The position numbers were made by a program, and so were the translations under genes. A DNA stretch of 64,000 nt from Akkermansia muciniphila (GTDB lineage Bacteria; Verrucomicrobiota; Verrucomicrobiia; Verrucomicrobiales; Akkermansiaceae): contig NZ_FXYA01000215.1 in the NCBI RefSeq assembly GCF_900184965.1, forward strand, positions 1-64,000. The letters run 5' to 3'. This document shows, one piece after another, positions 12,420-20,400 of the stretch. The first letter of the stretch is position 1; each line of letters opens with the position of its first letter. The notes under the pieces were generated by a model. It was not told the origin of the DNA. It saw only the letters and a program-made list of their open reading frames with translations, and made no database searches.

Positions 12420-13151
12420 ATGAAGCCTCTCTTTCTCCTGGCCGTCTTCCCCGTGGTTCTCATGGGGTGGATGTCCTGTTCCCACTCCGGCACGGGCCAT
12501 GCGGCCCTGCCGGATCCGCGCACCGTGGACAAATCCGTCCCGGAGTATAAAAACCCGTTTCATCCTTCTACGTACGCTCATTTCGTGGCCCGCAAGGACT
12601 ACCGGAAAACGTACGACGTCTATAAGGACGACACCCTGTTGAACCGCCAGCCGAAAAAATCCCGGAAAATCTTCGTCTGCCTGGACGAACAGCGGGGCCA
12701 GTATCTGGTGGACGGATTGGTCGCCATGGATTTCCCCCTCTCCTCCGGCGTCAAAGCCTATCCGACTAAAACGGGAGACTATACTGTGATCTCCAAAAAG
12801 GAAGACTACGCCTCCAACCTCTACGGCAAAATGTATGATGCCGAAGGCAAATGCATTAACTACAATGCCGAATCCACGGATCCCGTACCGGAAGGAGGCC
12901 GTTTTGACGGCTCTCCCATGCCCTACTGGCAGAGGCTTACCAATGCGGGCCTGGGCCTGCATGTAGGAAAAGTTCGGCGGCATCCTGTTTCTCATGGCTG
13001 CGTCCGTCTGCCGCGAAATGTTGCGGAAATCCTCTACAGGCAGACCAGCATAGGAACGCCCGTTACCATCCGGAAAACGCCGTTGCCCGTGCCGGAAGCG
13101 CAGAAAATCCCTCCCGCACAACAACAGGGATCCGGAGGCCGCAAGCAATAG
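12420..13151 (+). CDS. L,D-transpeptidase (YkuD family) lipoprotein
   Basis: A 243-residue exported enzyme with an N-terminal lipoprotein-like signal ending at GWMSC. The YkuD catalytic domain (about residues 75-215) carries the signature HPVSHGCVRLP, with the active-site Cys near residue 198. This fold makes 3-3 cross-links in peptidoglycan or attaches proteins to it. A short Pro/Gln-rich tail ends the protein. It lies 30 bp after the LysM lipoprotein gene, and the pair makes sense as a cell-wall remodelling unit. Confidence 0.9.
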   Translation: MKPLFLLAVFPVVLMGWMSCSHSGTGHAALPDPRTVDKSVPEYKNPFHPSTYAHFVARKDYRKTYDVYKDDTLLNRQPKKSRKIFVCLDEQRGQYLVDGLVAMDFPLSSGVKAYPTKTGDYTVISKKEDYASNLYGKMYDAEGKCINYNAESTDPVPEGGRFDGSPMPYWQRLTNAGLGLHVGKVRRHPVSHGCVRLPRNVAEILYRQTSIGTPVTIRKTPLPVPEAQKIPPAQQQGSGGRKQ

Positions 13152-13194
13152 CCTGCCGGAGCAATGCTCCCTTTAAAACACCACCTAATTTTAA

Positions 13195-13224
13195 AAAGGG
13201 CTGCCTGAAAAGCAGTCCTTTTTT
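13195..13224 (+). terminator. Terminator after the L,D-transpeptidase gene
   Basis: AAGGGCTGC (13196-13204) pairs with GCAGTCCTT (13212-13220), with one G-U pair, followed by six Ts. Confidence 0.85.
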
Positions 13225-13760
13225 CTATGCCGTTTTTTCCGAGGCATAAGCATAACGTACAAAAATTATCTTTCCTGAATTATTGCACTATTTTTGCGGG
13301 CCATACAACGAAAAGAAGCGTTTTGTAATCCTCATCGGAGGGCAAATAAAAATGCCGGATAAAATGACCGGGTAAAACCAACCACCTTATTCGGAATGCT
13401 CAGCATACCAGCAGGAACAGCGGTAGACCGGAATACTTGTCGGTCATGGAATCGGAAGCGACGGCATTGCCTCATAACAACATATGCATCCCTCTGCTGA
13501 TGCTGCTTTCATCACAAAAAGAAAACCACTCCCGCATCAAATAGGTGAAGGACGCCGTTAAAAAGATTTTTCTCAAGCATGCCACTGCACGCGCATAGAA
13601 TACCTGCAAGCGGACATTGACAACTTAACAGTTTGTCTTCCACGAACCGGCTACAGCCTTTAACAACCATTCAACAAAAGATGTTTTGTTGACAAAGTTT
13701 TTCTGGGAAAACGGCAGGATGGGGATTACCTTCTTCTGCAAGAACCCCTGAATTGTTGTT
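13225..13760. other. Intergenic region without recognised gene
   Basis: About 530 bp in which I see no supported reading frame, RNA or repeat. It precedes an interrupted gene, so it may hold that gene's old promoter. Confidence 0.4.
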
Positions 13761-14444
13761 ATGCCTGTATCTCCGGAGCGCATTCTGGAAAATTTGTTCC
13801 CCTTCTATCGGCAGGAAGAATTTCCCGTTCTCCTGCATCAATATAAAACGTGGTCGGAAAGCCGCCCGCTGGAAGGATGCCGGATTATTGACGCTTCTCC
13901 CGTATTCCGGAATACCTGCGCTAAATACGCTTCTCTTCTGGCCGCAGGAGCGAAGCTGACAGTAGCGATCTCTCCGGTAATGCCCCATGATCCAGATACA
14001 GTCGTATTGCTGGGGCAGTATGGAATTCCCGTGGTGGAAGCGGAACGGGCAGGCGGCTCTTACTGACGCAGCCAGGCGTGCTTTCTGCGCCGTTACGGCT
14101 ACAGGGAAGCGGAATGCCATGTCAGGGCTTATTGACCCGGTTATACTCTTATCTTCCGGCATTTTGCTTGCCAATATGGGCGTGGGGATGAATGGGGGCC
14201 GGAAATTCCAAAGAACCGCCTGCTGAACGAAGGTCGCCCTCTTAATTTTATTCTGCCGGATCCTACGCAAATGCGTTACATTGATCCTCCCCTGGCTCTT
14301 CACAACCAGGGCGCCCTGGAACTTGTTGCGGGCCGGGTCTTGCCGGGTCTTTTTCCACCGCCGCCGGAAATGGAAGAACGTTTTCTTTCCCTGATACGTT
14401 CCTGCGGTTCCATACCGTCTGGAATGCTGGACTGGATTTCCTGA
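13761..14444 (+). pseudogene. Conserved-looking gene interrupted by two in-frame TGA codons
   Basis: From the ATG at 13761 to the TGA at 14442-14444 one frame reads as protein for 228 codons, broken only by TGA at 14064-14066 and TGA at 14133-14135. The first 101 residues include GCRIIDASPVF, SLLAAGAKLTV and QYGIPVVEAER, giving a Rossmann-like alpha/beta feel. After the second stop the frame continues sensibly with YGRGDEWGPEIPKNRLLNEG, a Pro-rich segment and LIRSCGSIPSGMLDW. I do not recognise the family. The simplest reading is nonsense decay of a roughly 227-residue protein; UGA recoding is unlikely but explains the same pattern. Confidence 0.6.
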
Positions 14445-14546
14445 CTTATCACCTTGTCTTTTCCGAAACAAAGCGGTATCGTACAGAGTACGGTTGGGAA
14501 CTTAGCGTTCCATGGTCAGTCTGATGTTTCATTGACTTCGCAACTC

Positions 14547-14987
14547 ATGAATACTTATTACTTCTACCGCAGTTATCAGCTGGGAGGGAAAATCCTCGCA
14601 ACCCTGGGGTGCGGTCTGGCCTGGGCTTTTTTCGGTTCCGGCTGGTGGAACCTTCTTTTCGGCTTTCTTCTGCTGTTTCTGTGGCTTCCCGTTATCCTGG
14701 GCAGACCTTATTTTCTCACAATCACTTCTTCCTCCATCCTCTGGGGCAACAGCATTTCACGCAGGGAAATACCGTTGGAATTAATTGAACGCATAGGATG
14801 CACTCCAAATAATGAAGCAGAACCCGGATTGATGATCAAACTGAAGGACGGACGTATTCTGAATGTGGAACGCTCCTGTTTCCATTCCATGACCTCCGTT
14901 CGTGAAGCCATCCTTCAGGCATCCGGTTCTTATCCCTTTCATCTCGCTCCGGACTTGTTCGCTCCTCCTGGGCTGTTGAGCGAGTGA
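14547..14987 (+). CDS. Small membrane protein, PH-like domain candidate
   Basis: A 146-residue protein with two closely spaced hydrophobic helices (about residues 13-45, GGKILATLG through LWLPVIL), then a soluble beta-rich part (about 50-130: YFLTITSSSILWG, EIPLELIERIG, GLMIKLKDGRIL). This topology resembles bacterial PH-domain (YdbS/YcxB-type) membrane proteins, but I cannot assign it firmly. The ATG at 14547 is preferred over the in-frame ATG at 14454 because it directly precedes the hydrophobic region. Confidence 0.6.
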   Translation: MNTYYFYRSYQLGGKILATLGCGLAWAFFGSGWWNLLFGFLLLFLWLPVILGRPYFLTITSSSILWGNSISRREIPLELIERIGCTPNNEAEPGLMIKLKDGRILNVERSCFHSMTSVREAILQASGSYPFHLAPDLFAPPGLLSE

Positions 14988-15151
14988 TATGCAGCTCTCT
15001 GAATATTCTGTGGCCGTATCTTTTCATTCACCGATAATGGCATTCTTCCGCCGTCGCAGAGGTTTCCGGTGATAGTTCCTCGCACTCCATGTAGGAATCC
15101 TGCCTTTTCAAAGGAGGAGATTACAGTTTTCCCGTAATGGAAAATAAAAAA

Positions 15152-15167
15152 TGTTCCACGTAGAACA
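15152..15167. promoter_or_regulatory. parS-like site (one mismatch)
   Basis: TGTTCCACGTAGAACA differs from the perfect parS at 20672 (TGTTCCACGTGGAACA) at one base. It lies in the intergenic region downstream of dnaN. parS sites are bound by ParB and cluster near chromosome origins. Confidence 0.6.
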
Positions 15168-15171
15168 TTTG

Positions 15172-15180
15172 TGTGAATAA
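15172..15180 (-). promoter_or_regulatory. DnaA box
   Basis: TTATTCACA on the minus strand fits the TTATNCACA DnaA box. The surrounding 11-mer GTGTGAATAAC is identical to one in the origin-like region at 18671. It sits 5 bp from the parS-like site. Confidence 0.5.
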
Positions 15181-15207
15181 CATCTTTATCCCTCACACTT
15201 TCAGTAA

Positions 15208-15243
15208 ATAAAAAACAGGCGCCATGTTGCCACGGCGCCTGTT
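15208..15243 (-). terminator. Terminator of dnaN
   Basis: AACAGGCGCC (15214-15223) pairs with GGCGCCTGTT (15234-15243), a 10-bp stem with a 10-nt loop. On the minus strand TTTTTATTT follows. Confidence 0.88.
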
Positions 15244-15274
15244 CCTCTGTATGAACGATTTTGTGCCACCAAAA

Positions 15275-16375
15275 TCAATTGGGAGATCTCATCGGCATGA
15301 GCACATACAGGAACTCATCTCCGATCTTCAAGACGCCCGGGCTCATTTCATCAATGAGATTCAGCGTAATAATCGTATCCCCGGCCATCGTCTTCAGGGG
15401 AGCCATGAAGAAATCCGGATTGAAGGAAATGGAAAGCGGCCTTCCGGCATAAGTGATCGTCATGGATTCATGGGCTTCACCCACGCCTTCCGCACTGGAA
15501 GCCACTTCCAGCTCGTTTTCACGGAAGTTCAGCTTGATATTCGTACTCTTGTCCACGGAAAGGAGGGAGACGCGGCGCACCGTTTCCAGCAGTTCTCCAC
15601 AGGGAAGTTCAATGCTTTCCTTGCAGTCCGTCGGGATTACCTGGCGGTAGTTCGGGTAATTGCCGTCAATCAGCTTGCTGATCAGTAACGTATCATTGAT
15701 TTCAAAAGCGGCCTGGTTGCGGGTGAAACGGATGGTGGCGGTTCCCACTTCATCCAGCAGGCGGCGGAGTTCACCAACAGCCTTGGTGGGCAGGATAGCG
15801 TCCAGCTGCTGTTCTTCCGGGAATTCCAGGGCGGTTTCCGCCAGGGCCAGACGGCGGCCGTCTGTGGCCACCAGGGTCATTTTGCCGTTACGGAAGGAGA
15901 GGGAAATGCCGTTCAGCACGTAGCGGGTCGTATCCGTGGAAATAGCGTATTCCGTGCGGCGGATGCAGTCCCGCAATACATTCTGGTCCACCTGGTACAC
16001 GGTTGCCTGTTCAAAGGACGGCAATTCCGGAAATTCATCCGCCGGAAGACCGTTCAGCTTAAACTGGGAGCGGCCGCATTCCACAGCAGCCTGGTTGCGC
16101 TGGTTGACATCCACCTGAACTTCGGCTTCAGGAAGTTCGCTGATGATGCTCACCAGCTTTTTAGCGGGCAGGGTCACGGAGCCTTCACGCAGCACATTCG
16201 CGGGAACTACGCCAGTAATGCATACGTCAAGATCAGTAGCCGTAAAACGTACCTGGCCGTTTTCAGCTTCAATCTTGACGTTGGAAAGAATAGGCAGCGT
16301 CGTCTTGGAAGACACGACGCTGGCAACCTGTCTCAGCCCGTCGAGAAATACTTGCTTGGAAATGGTAAACTTCAT
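15275..16375 (-). CDS. dnaN: DNA polymerase III beta subunit (sliding clamp)
   Basis: The 366-residue processivity clamp of the replicative polymerase has three repeated clamp domains along the full length. It begins MKFTISKQVFLDGLRQV and ends with the conserved YVLMPMR motif that helps form the partner-binding pocket. Length is normal for the family. It is monocistronic, with its own terminator at 15208, and is not next to dnaA or recF as in many bacteria. It does lie within 3-6 kb of the DnaA-box cluster and the parS sites. Confidence 0.97.
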   Translation of the reverse strand: MKFTISKQVFLDGLRQVASVVSSKTTLPILSNVKIEAENGQVRFTATDLDVCITGVVPANVLREGSVTLPAKKLVSIISELPEAEVQVDVNQRNQAAVECGRSQFKLNGLPADEFPELPSFEQATVYQVDQNVLRDCIRRTEYAISTDTTRYVLNGISLSFRNGKMTLVATDGRRLALAETALEFPEEQQLDAILPTKAVGELRRLLDEVGTATIRFTRNQAAFEINDTLLISKLIDGNYPNYRQVIPTDCKESIELPCGELLETVRRVSLLSVDKSTNIKLNFRENELEVASSAEGVGEAHESMTITYAGRPLSISFNPDFFMAPLKTMAGDTIITLNLIDEMSPGVLKIGDEFLYVLMPMRSPN

Positions 16376-16597
16376 GTGTTTGTGCTTTTATCTGCCTCGC
16401 ATCTTCTCATAACTGCCTTTCATAGTTCAAGCCATTTCTCCGTCAAACCCTAATATTTGGCAGTATTTTTTTAAAAGCATACTATATATAGTAATATGTG
16501 ATTTCTCCGGGCATATCTTGCATGAATAGGTTTTTTAGATTATTTAAGCATTCTTAAAAATCCATTCCAGGGAATCAGATTTCTTCAATATCCTTGT

Positions 16598-16614
16598 GCG
16601 GATTATAAATCCGG
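16598..16614 (+). repeat. Palindromic element, copy 1 (CGGATT-N3-AATCCG)
   Basis: GCGGATTATAAATCCGG contains the perfect palindrome CGGATT-ATA-AATCCG. Its exact reverse complement recurs at 16766-16782, and a near copy lies at 50211 upstream of another PEP-CTERM gene. It looks like an operator for a dimeric regulator. Confidence 0.6.
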
Positions 16615-16765
16615 GGTCAAATTATTTTTCTGAAAACAAATCATTTAACGGAAAAAAGATTACGGAGAAAATAAAAGAAGAGAAAACAGAAACGGCGTTC
16701 CTGGTGGAAAGAAAACGTACATCTCCAATAAACTTGCCGCATCTTGCGGAAAAAAGAGACAGTAT

Positions 16766-16782
16766 CCGGATTTATAATCCGC
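16766..16782 (-). repeat. Palindromic element, copy 2 (exact inverted copy)
   Basis: CCGGATTTATAATCCGC is the exact reverse complement of 16598-16614, 45 bp before the GTG start of the PEP-CTERM gene. The two copies lie 168 bp apart in inverted orientation. Confidence 0.6.
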
Positions 16783-16826
16783 TACCCTCCCATCGGATTG
16801 ATTGTAACCCATATTTCAAAATTTCC

Positions 16827-17555
16827 GTGAAACGCTCATTGATTATTTTATCTTTACTGGCAGCGGCAGGCATGACCCACGCGGCTACTCCTGTCTATTC
16901 CTGGGAATGGACTGCGGAAGGAGCACAAATAACCGCCCCCAACTGGAACGGCTCCTTCAATTACACTTCCGGTAATGATTACGCCACGTTCGGCAGCGGT
17001 TCCGGCACTCCCTATAACGCAAACATAACGGGTATCACAGGCAGTTTTACCGTGAGCTTTGACCTGAAAAACCTGAGTTCCACCAGCAACGGGTGGAAAG
17101 ACATTTTCAGCCTGTACACCAATGGGACGGTCTCCGGAGAATCCAACAGCATGGTGCTGGAATTCGCTGACAACGGAGAACTTTACTTCTACAACAAGGG
17201 GTTCGGCGGCCAAACCGGCGGAAATATCAATACGGGGTTGACCTGGACAGATCTCCAGCAGGACAACTGGAATAATCTAAGCATCATTTCCGATCTTTCC
17301 TCTCAAACGCTTTCCATTTACGTCAACGGCGCTTTGGCAGGCACGATTACCGAGTGGAATCCATCCTCCCCTGCCCTGACAGGCTCCCAGTTTGGGGCTT
17401 CTTTCGGAAATACCCGCCCCATGAACGGCACTTTGGATGTCAACAACATCAAATTTTACGACGGCGTCGTGCTTCCCGTGCCGGAAGCATCCACGGTTTC
17501 CCTGGGCCTGCTGGGGCTGGCCGCCCTGATGATGCGCCGTCGCCGGTGCTGCTGA
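16827..17555 (+). CDS. PEP-CTERM protein with LamG-like domain
   Basis: A 242-residue exported protein. I chose the GTG at 16827 because it gives a compact signal peptide (VKRSLIILSLLAAAGMTHA); the longer frame from 16596 adds a charged, low-complexity extension that would bury it. The mature part has the pattern of a concanavalin/LamG beta-sandwich: ITGSFTVSFDLKN, DIFSLYTNG, LSIYVNGALAGTI and LDVNNIKFYDG. The tail is a clear exosortase signal: PVPEAST, a hydrophobic helix and RRRRCC. Carbohydrate or matrix binding at the surface is an inference. Two identical palindromes in its upstream region suggest dedicated regulation. Confidence 0.85.
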   Translation: MKRSLIILSLLAAAGMTHAATPVYSWEWTAEGAQITAPNWNGSFNYTSGNDYATFGSGSGTPYNANITGITGSFTVSFDLKNLSSTSNGWKDIFSLYTNGTVSGESNSMVLEFADNGELYFYNKGFGGQTGGNINTGLTWTDLQQDNWNNLSIISDLSSQTLSIYVNGALAGTITEWNPSSPALTGSQFGASFGNTRPMNGTLDVNNIKFYDGVVLPVPEASTVSLGLLGLAALMMRRRRCC

Positions 17556-17578
17556 AGCAACTTTAACCATTCACCAAA

Positions 17579-17618
17579 GGCCGCATGCCGGGAGACGTTT
17601 TTCCGCATGCGGCCTTTT
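17579..17618 (+). terminator. Terminator of the LamG-like PEP-CTERM gene
   Basis: GGCCGCATGC (17579-17588) pairs perfectly with GCATGCGGCC (17605-17614), followed by TTTT. The convergent gene at 17625 could use the same hairpin in reverse. Confidence 0.85.
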
Positions 17619-17624
17619 CGGCAT

Positions 17625-18353
17625 TCAGGAAATTTCCATTCTGCCATTCACGTCCCCCGTGAATACTTCCCCCGGCCTGGTCCAAGTACCGGGAGAAAGA
17701 ACCCGCCCCGGCAAAACAACGGTATTGGCGCCCAGCCGCACATGGCTTCCAATGACGGCTCCAAGTTTGTTTCTTCCAGTAAATTCCAGCCTCCCTCCCG
17801 CCATCATTTTGTGTTCGCCGCCATCATGGCGAAAATTGGAACATACCGTTCCGGCGCCGAAGTTAACGTCATTGCCAATGATGGAATCCCCCGCATAACT
17901 CAAATGAGGGATCAATGTGCCGTCGCCGATAATACAATTTTTCAGTTCCACTCCCTGCCCTACTACGCAGTTATTCCCCAGAGACACATAACCCCTCAAA
18001 TGGCAATTAGGCCCTATGCGGCAGCCATCTCCCGCCCATACGGTCCCTTCCACAACCACACCCGGCATGATGACGGTCCCGTCCCCCACCCGGAGCGCTC
18101 CCATAACACAAACCCCTTCCCTCCCGGAGAAATTCTCCCATTCCATCTTCTCCATCACTTTTTCCTGCCATTCCAGCAGATCCCAGGGATAAACGAGACG
18201 CTCTATTGCTGCCTCCTTCCGCGTGAATACCCGCGTCAATCCGCTTTCCCCGCCTTTCCGGGCCAGCAAATGCCCCTCTTCACTCCTTGCCTCCCCTGCC
18301 CCGCAGGAGGCAAGCCATATGGCCGCCTCTGGGGAAAAATCATGCATGGACAC
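17625..18353 (-). CDS. Left-handed beta-helix acyltransferase/nucleotidyltransferase-like protein, probably frameshifted
   Basis: The 242 residues from the GTG at 18353 contain a long hexapeptide-repeat beta-helix (GDGTVIMPGVVVEGT through GAVIGSHVRLGANTVVLPG), like the C-terminal half of GlmU and related UDP-sugar pyrophosphorylase/acyltransferases. Coding character continues upstream of 18353 without a start codon (REAGFEAVFDPETPVWEEKG) to a TAG near 18447. A second frame (up to 18591) supplies plausible N-terminal sequence (KVAKLIYIPERDH, FHGFSVAGVNIARLL). Joining them needs a one-base shift around 18440-18450. So either the gene is a frameshift mutant or its start is unusual. The beta-helix part itself is intact. 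Confidence 0.65.
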   Translation of the reverse strand: MSMHDFSPEAAIWLASCGAGEARSEEGHLLARKGGESGLTRVFTRKEAAIERLVYPWDLLEWQEKVMEKMEWENFSGREGVCVMGALRVGDGTVIMPGVVVEGTVWAGDGCRIGPNCHLRGYVSLGNNCVVGQGVELKNCIIGDGTLIPHLSYAGDSIIGNDVNFGAGTVCSNFRHDGGEHKMMAGGRLEFTGRNKLGAVIGSHVRLGANTVVLPGRVLSPGTWTRPGEVFTGDVNGRMEIS

Positions 18354-18591
18354 CTCTATGATTTCCCCTTTTTCTTCCCAAACCGGAGTTTCCGGATCGA
18401 AAACCGCTTCAAAGCCCGCCTCCCGAAGGCGGGCAGCGCAGTAGACGGGCTATATTCACTCCAGCCACAGAAAAGCCGTGGAAGGGCGCTTCAGGGCTTG
18501 TAGCGGGAAAAGTATGATCCCTCTCCGGAATATAAATCAATTTGGCAACCTTCACAAAAGAATGGTATGCTTTCCTCCGTGGCCTCTGCAA

Positions 18592-18845
18592 GGAAGAATG
18601 CGCGAATCTGTTTTACAGCCGCGCCTGCCAATAACCCTGTGAAAGAATAAGTCAATTAACTGCGAATATGGTGTGAATAACTTATTCAGATGTTATCCAC
18701 ATTTTTGCGTGACAAATTTATTAACAGTTGGAATGAGATTTAATGCTTTCATTTTCAGTAAATTGAAATCTTATTCACACTAGACACACGATAGAAGAAG
18801 AAGGAATTTAATATTGTTAAACCTAATATTCTTCAATCACACAAC
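18592..18845. other. Candidate replication origin (DnaA-box cluster)
   Basis: This AT-rich gene-free stretch contains three boxes fitting TTATNCACA: TTATTCACA on the minus strand at 18672-18680, TTATCCACA at 18693-18701 and TTATTCACA at 18771-18779. A one-mismatch copy TTATTCAGA lies at 18682-18690. Between and beyond them lie AT-rich segments (18711-18767, 18800-18830) suited to unwinding. dnaN lies on one side and mnmG with a perfect parS on the other. dnaA itself is not in the window, so this is a candidate, not a proven oriC. Confidence 0.6.
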
Positions 18846-18852
18846 GTGATTG
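18834..18852. repeat. 7-bp hairpin at the start of ribD leader
   Basis: CAATCAC (18834-18840) pairs with GTGATTG (18846-18852) around a 5-nt loop, at the edge between the origin-like region and ribD. Its role is unknown. Confidence 0.35.
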
Positions 18853-18869
18853 TCCTTCTTCCGGTTTTC

Positions 18870-19940
18870 ATGCTACAAAACGGCGTGAATACGAAAAACC
18901 AGGATGACCGTTGGATGAGTATGGCCATAAAACTGGCCTCAAATGGGATCGGACTTACGAGCCCGAATCCCTGCGTGGGAGCGGTCATTGTACATGAAAA
19001 CCGGGTAATCGGTTCAGGATTTCATAAAAAAGCCGGTTTGCCCCATGCGGAAAGAGAGGCCATTGCTGACGGAGCGGCGAGAGGCAATGCAGCCCTGTTC
19101 GCTGATTCGACTTTGTATGTTACTCTGGAACCATGCAGCACTTCCGGAAAAACGCCGCCTTGTACGGATGCTATTTTGCAATATCGTTTCAAACGGGTGG
19201 TTTATGGTTCGGAAGACCCCAATCCCAAGCACCGCGGCGCTGCAGCTGATATTCTTGAGCAGGCCGGCATCAAGGTTACCCGCGGGGTTCTGGAAAAGGA
19301 ATGTGATCATTTAATCCGGGGATTCAGGTTGAACATGCTGGAAGGACGTCCCTGGGTAATTGCGAAAAGCGCCATGTCTCTGGATGGCCGCATTTCCCGC
19401 AGTCCGGAACGCTCCCAATGGCTGACGAATGAAAAATCCAGGTCTTTTGTACATACCCTGCGTGCCGAATGCGATGCGGTTCTCACCGGAGGGAATACCG
19501 TTCGTCTGGACAATCCGTCCCTGACCATTAGGAAACCGGATCGTGCTGTTTCTCTCCTCAAGGAACAACCCTGGCGTATTATTCTGACCCGTGATGTCGC
19601 TTCCATACCTGCGGATTCCATTTGTTTGACGGATGAATTTCGTGACCGCACCTTGATTGTGGAGAATGTTTTTAATTATTTGGAATTATTAAAAAAATTA
19701 TATGATGATAAAAAAATAGGGACTCTCCTTCTGGAAGCGGGAGGCTGTCTGGTCCGGGAATTCTTGAAAGCCCGTTTGGTCGATGAGTGGGTGGGATTTT
19801 ATGCTCCCATCATTATCGGCGGCGGTGCGGACGGCGTAGCGTCCGGTCCGTTTCTGGAGCATGAAGCCTGTCTTGAACAGCCTGTTGTGAATGCCTTTGG
19901 AGATGATGTGTGCATCAGGGGAGATATCTGTTACCGTTAA
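18870..19940 (+). CDS. ribD: Bifunctional riboflavin deaminase/reductase RibD
   Basis: Catalyses two consecutive steps of riboflavin synthesis: deamination of the diaminopyrimidinone phosphate, then NADPH-dependent reduction of its ribosyl group. The N-terminal zinc deaminase domain shows TSPNPCVGAVIV, the HAERE catalytic motif and the zinc-binding PCSTSGKTPPC. The C-terminal reductase domain starts near residue 145 (GRPWVIAKSAMSLDGRI) and has LLLEAGG and the GADGVASGP region. The start is uncertain: the frame opens with GTG at 18846, ATG at 18870 gives about 356 residues, and GTG at 18885 is also possible. No other rib genes are nearby. Confidence 0.92.
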   Translation: MLQNGVNTKNQDDRWMSMAIKLASNGIGLTSPNPCVGAVIVHENRVIGSGFHKKAGLPHAEREAIADGAARGNAALFADSTLYVTLEPCSTSGKTPPCTDAILQYRFKRVVYGSEDPNPKHRGAAADILEQAGIKVTRGVLEKECDHLIRGFRLNMLEGRPWVIAKSAMSLDGRISRSPERSQWLTNEKSRSFVHTLRAECDAVLTGGNTVRLDNPSLTIRKPDRAVSLLKEQPWRIILTRDVASIPADSICLTDEFRDRTLIVENVFNYLELLKKLYDDKKIGTLLLEAGGCLVREFLKARLVDEWVGFYAPIIIGGGADGVASGPFLEHEACLEQPVVNAFGDDVCIRGDICYR

Positions 19941-20400
19941 TGGACGAGGGCTTTGTCTATTGATTATCTGAAGAATTTGAGACTTGGGAAAGTAACTTTC
20001 ATTTCCGGGTAGATTTTACTATTCAGTCCTTTTTGCTCCCCTTACTTCTTGGAGTGATCTTCTCATGCTGTTTTTTTGTTATCGACAGTATGTCAATGAT
20101 TTGTAATGGATAAATTGATCAATTAGAGAGACCGGTATTCAATAATACTCAAGGGATAATTCCATTTCTTTTTGCAACAGGCAGAGGAATGATGATTACT
20201 CAGAGAGAAAAAGGATCTGCTGTCGCACAAAAAGAATTCAGGGAACAGGATTGAATCTCTTTTATCAATTCCGCGCAATAACGACAGGGCGATACAATGG
20301 GATCATATACGGATCAGGGAAGCTTCTGTCATGTTTTTCCCATCATCCAGGCTCCGCATATCTCTCAGATTAAATTTCTGAATGAAAGAGGCACAGGATA
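19941..20400. other. Intergenic region between ribD and mnmG
   Basis: About 460 bp between two convergent gene ends. I find no supported reading frame, tRNA or strong terminator hairpin here. Confidence 0.4.

Larger units (their letters stand above)
16376..16826. other. AT-rich intergenic region dnaN / PEP-CTERM gene with paired palindromes
   Basis: About 450 bp are AT-rich near 16450-16560, with a palindrome ACTATATATAGT, and hold two inverted copies of a 17-nt palindromic element (separate entries). The downstream frame is open from 16596, but the signal peptide argues for a start at 16827, making this leader DNA. Confidence 0.5.

Noticed and set aside
14064-14135. Selenocysteine at the two in-frame TGA codons
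   Set aside because: No redox-type context (no Cys partner nearby) and no obvious SECIS hairpin; nonsense decay is simpler. Kept as a check in the findings.
13671-14471. 266-codon minus-strand frame
   Set aside because: It mirrors the interrupted plus-strand gene at 13761-14444, whose translation is far more protein-like.
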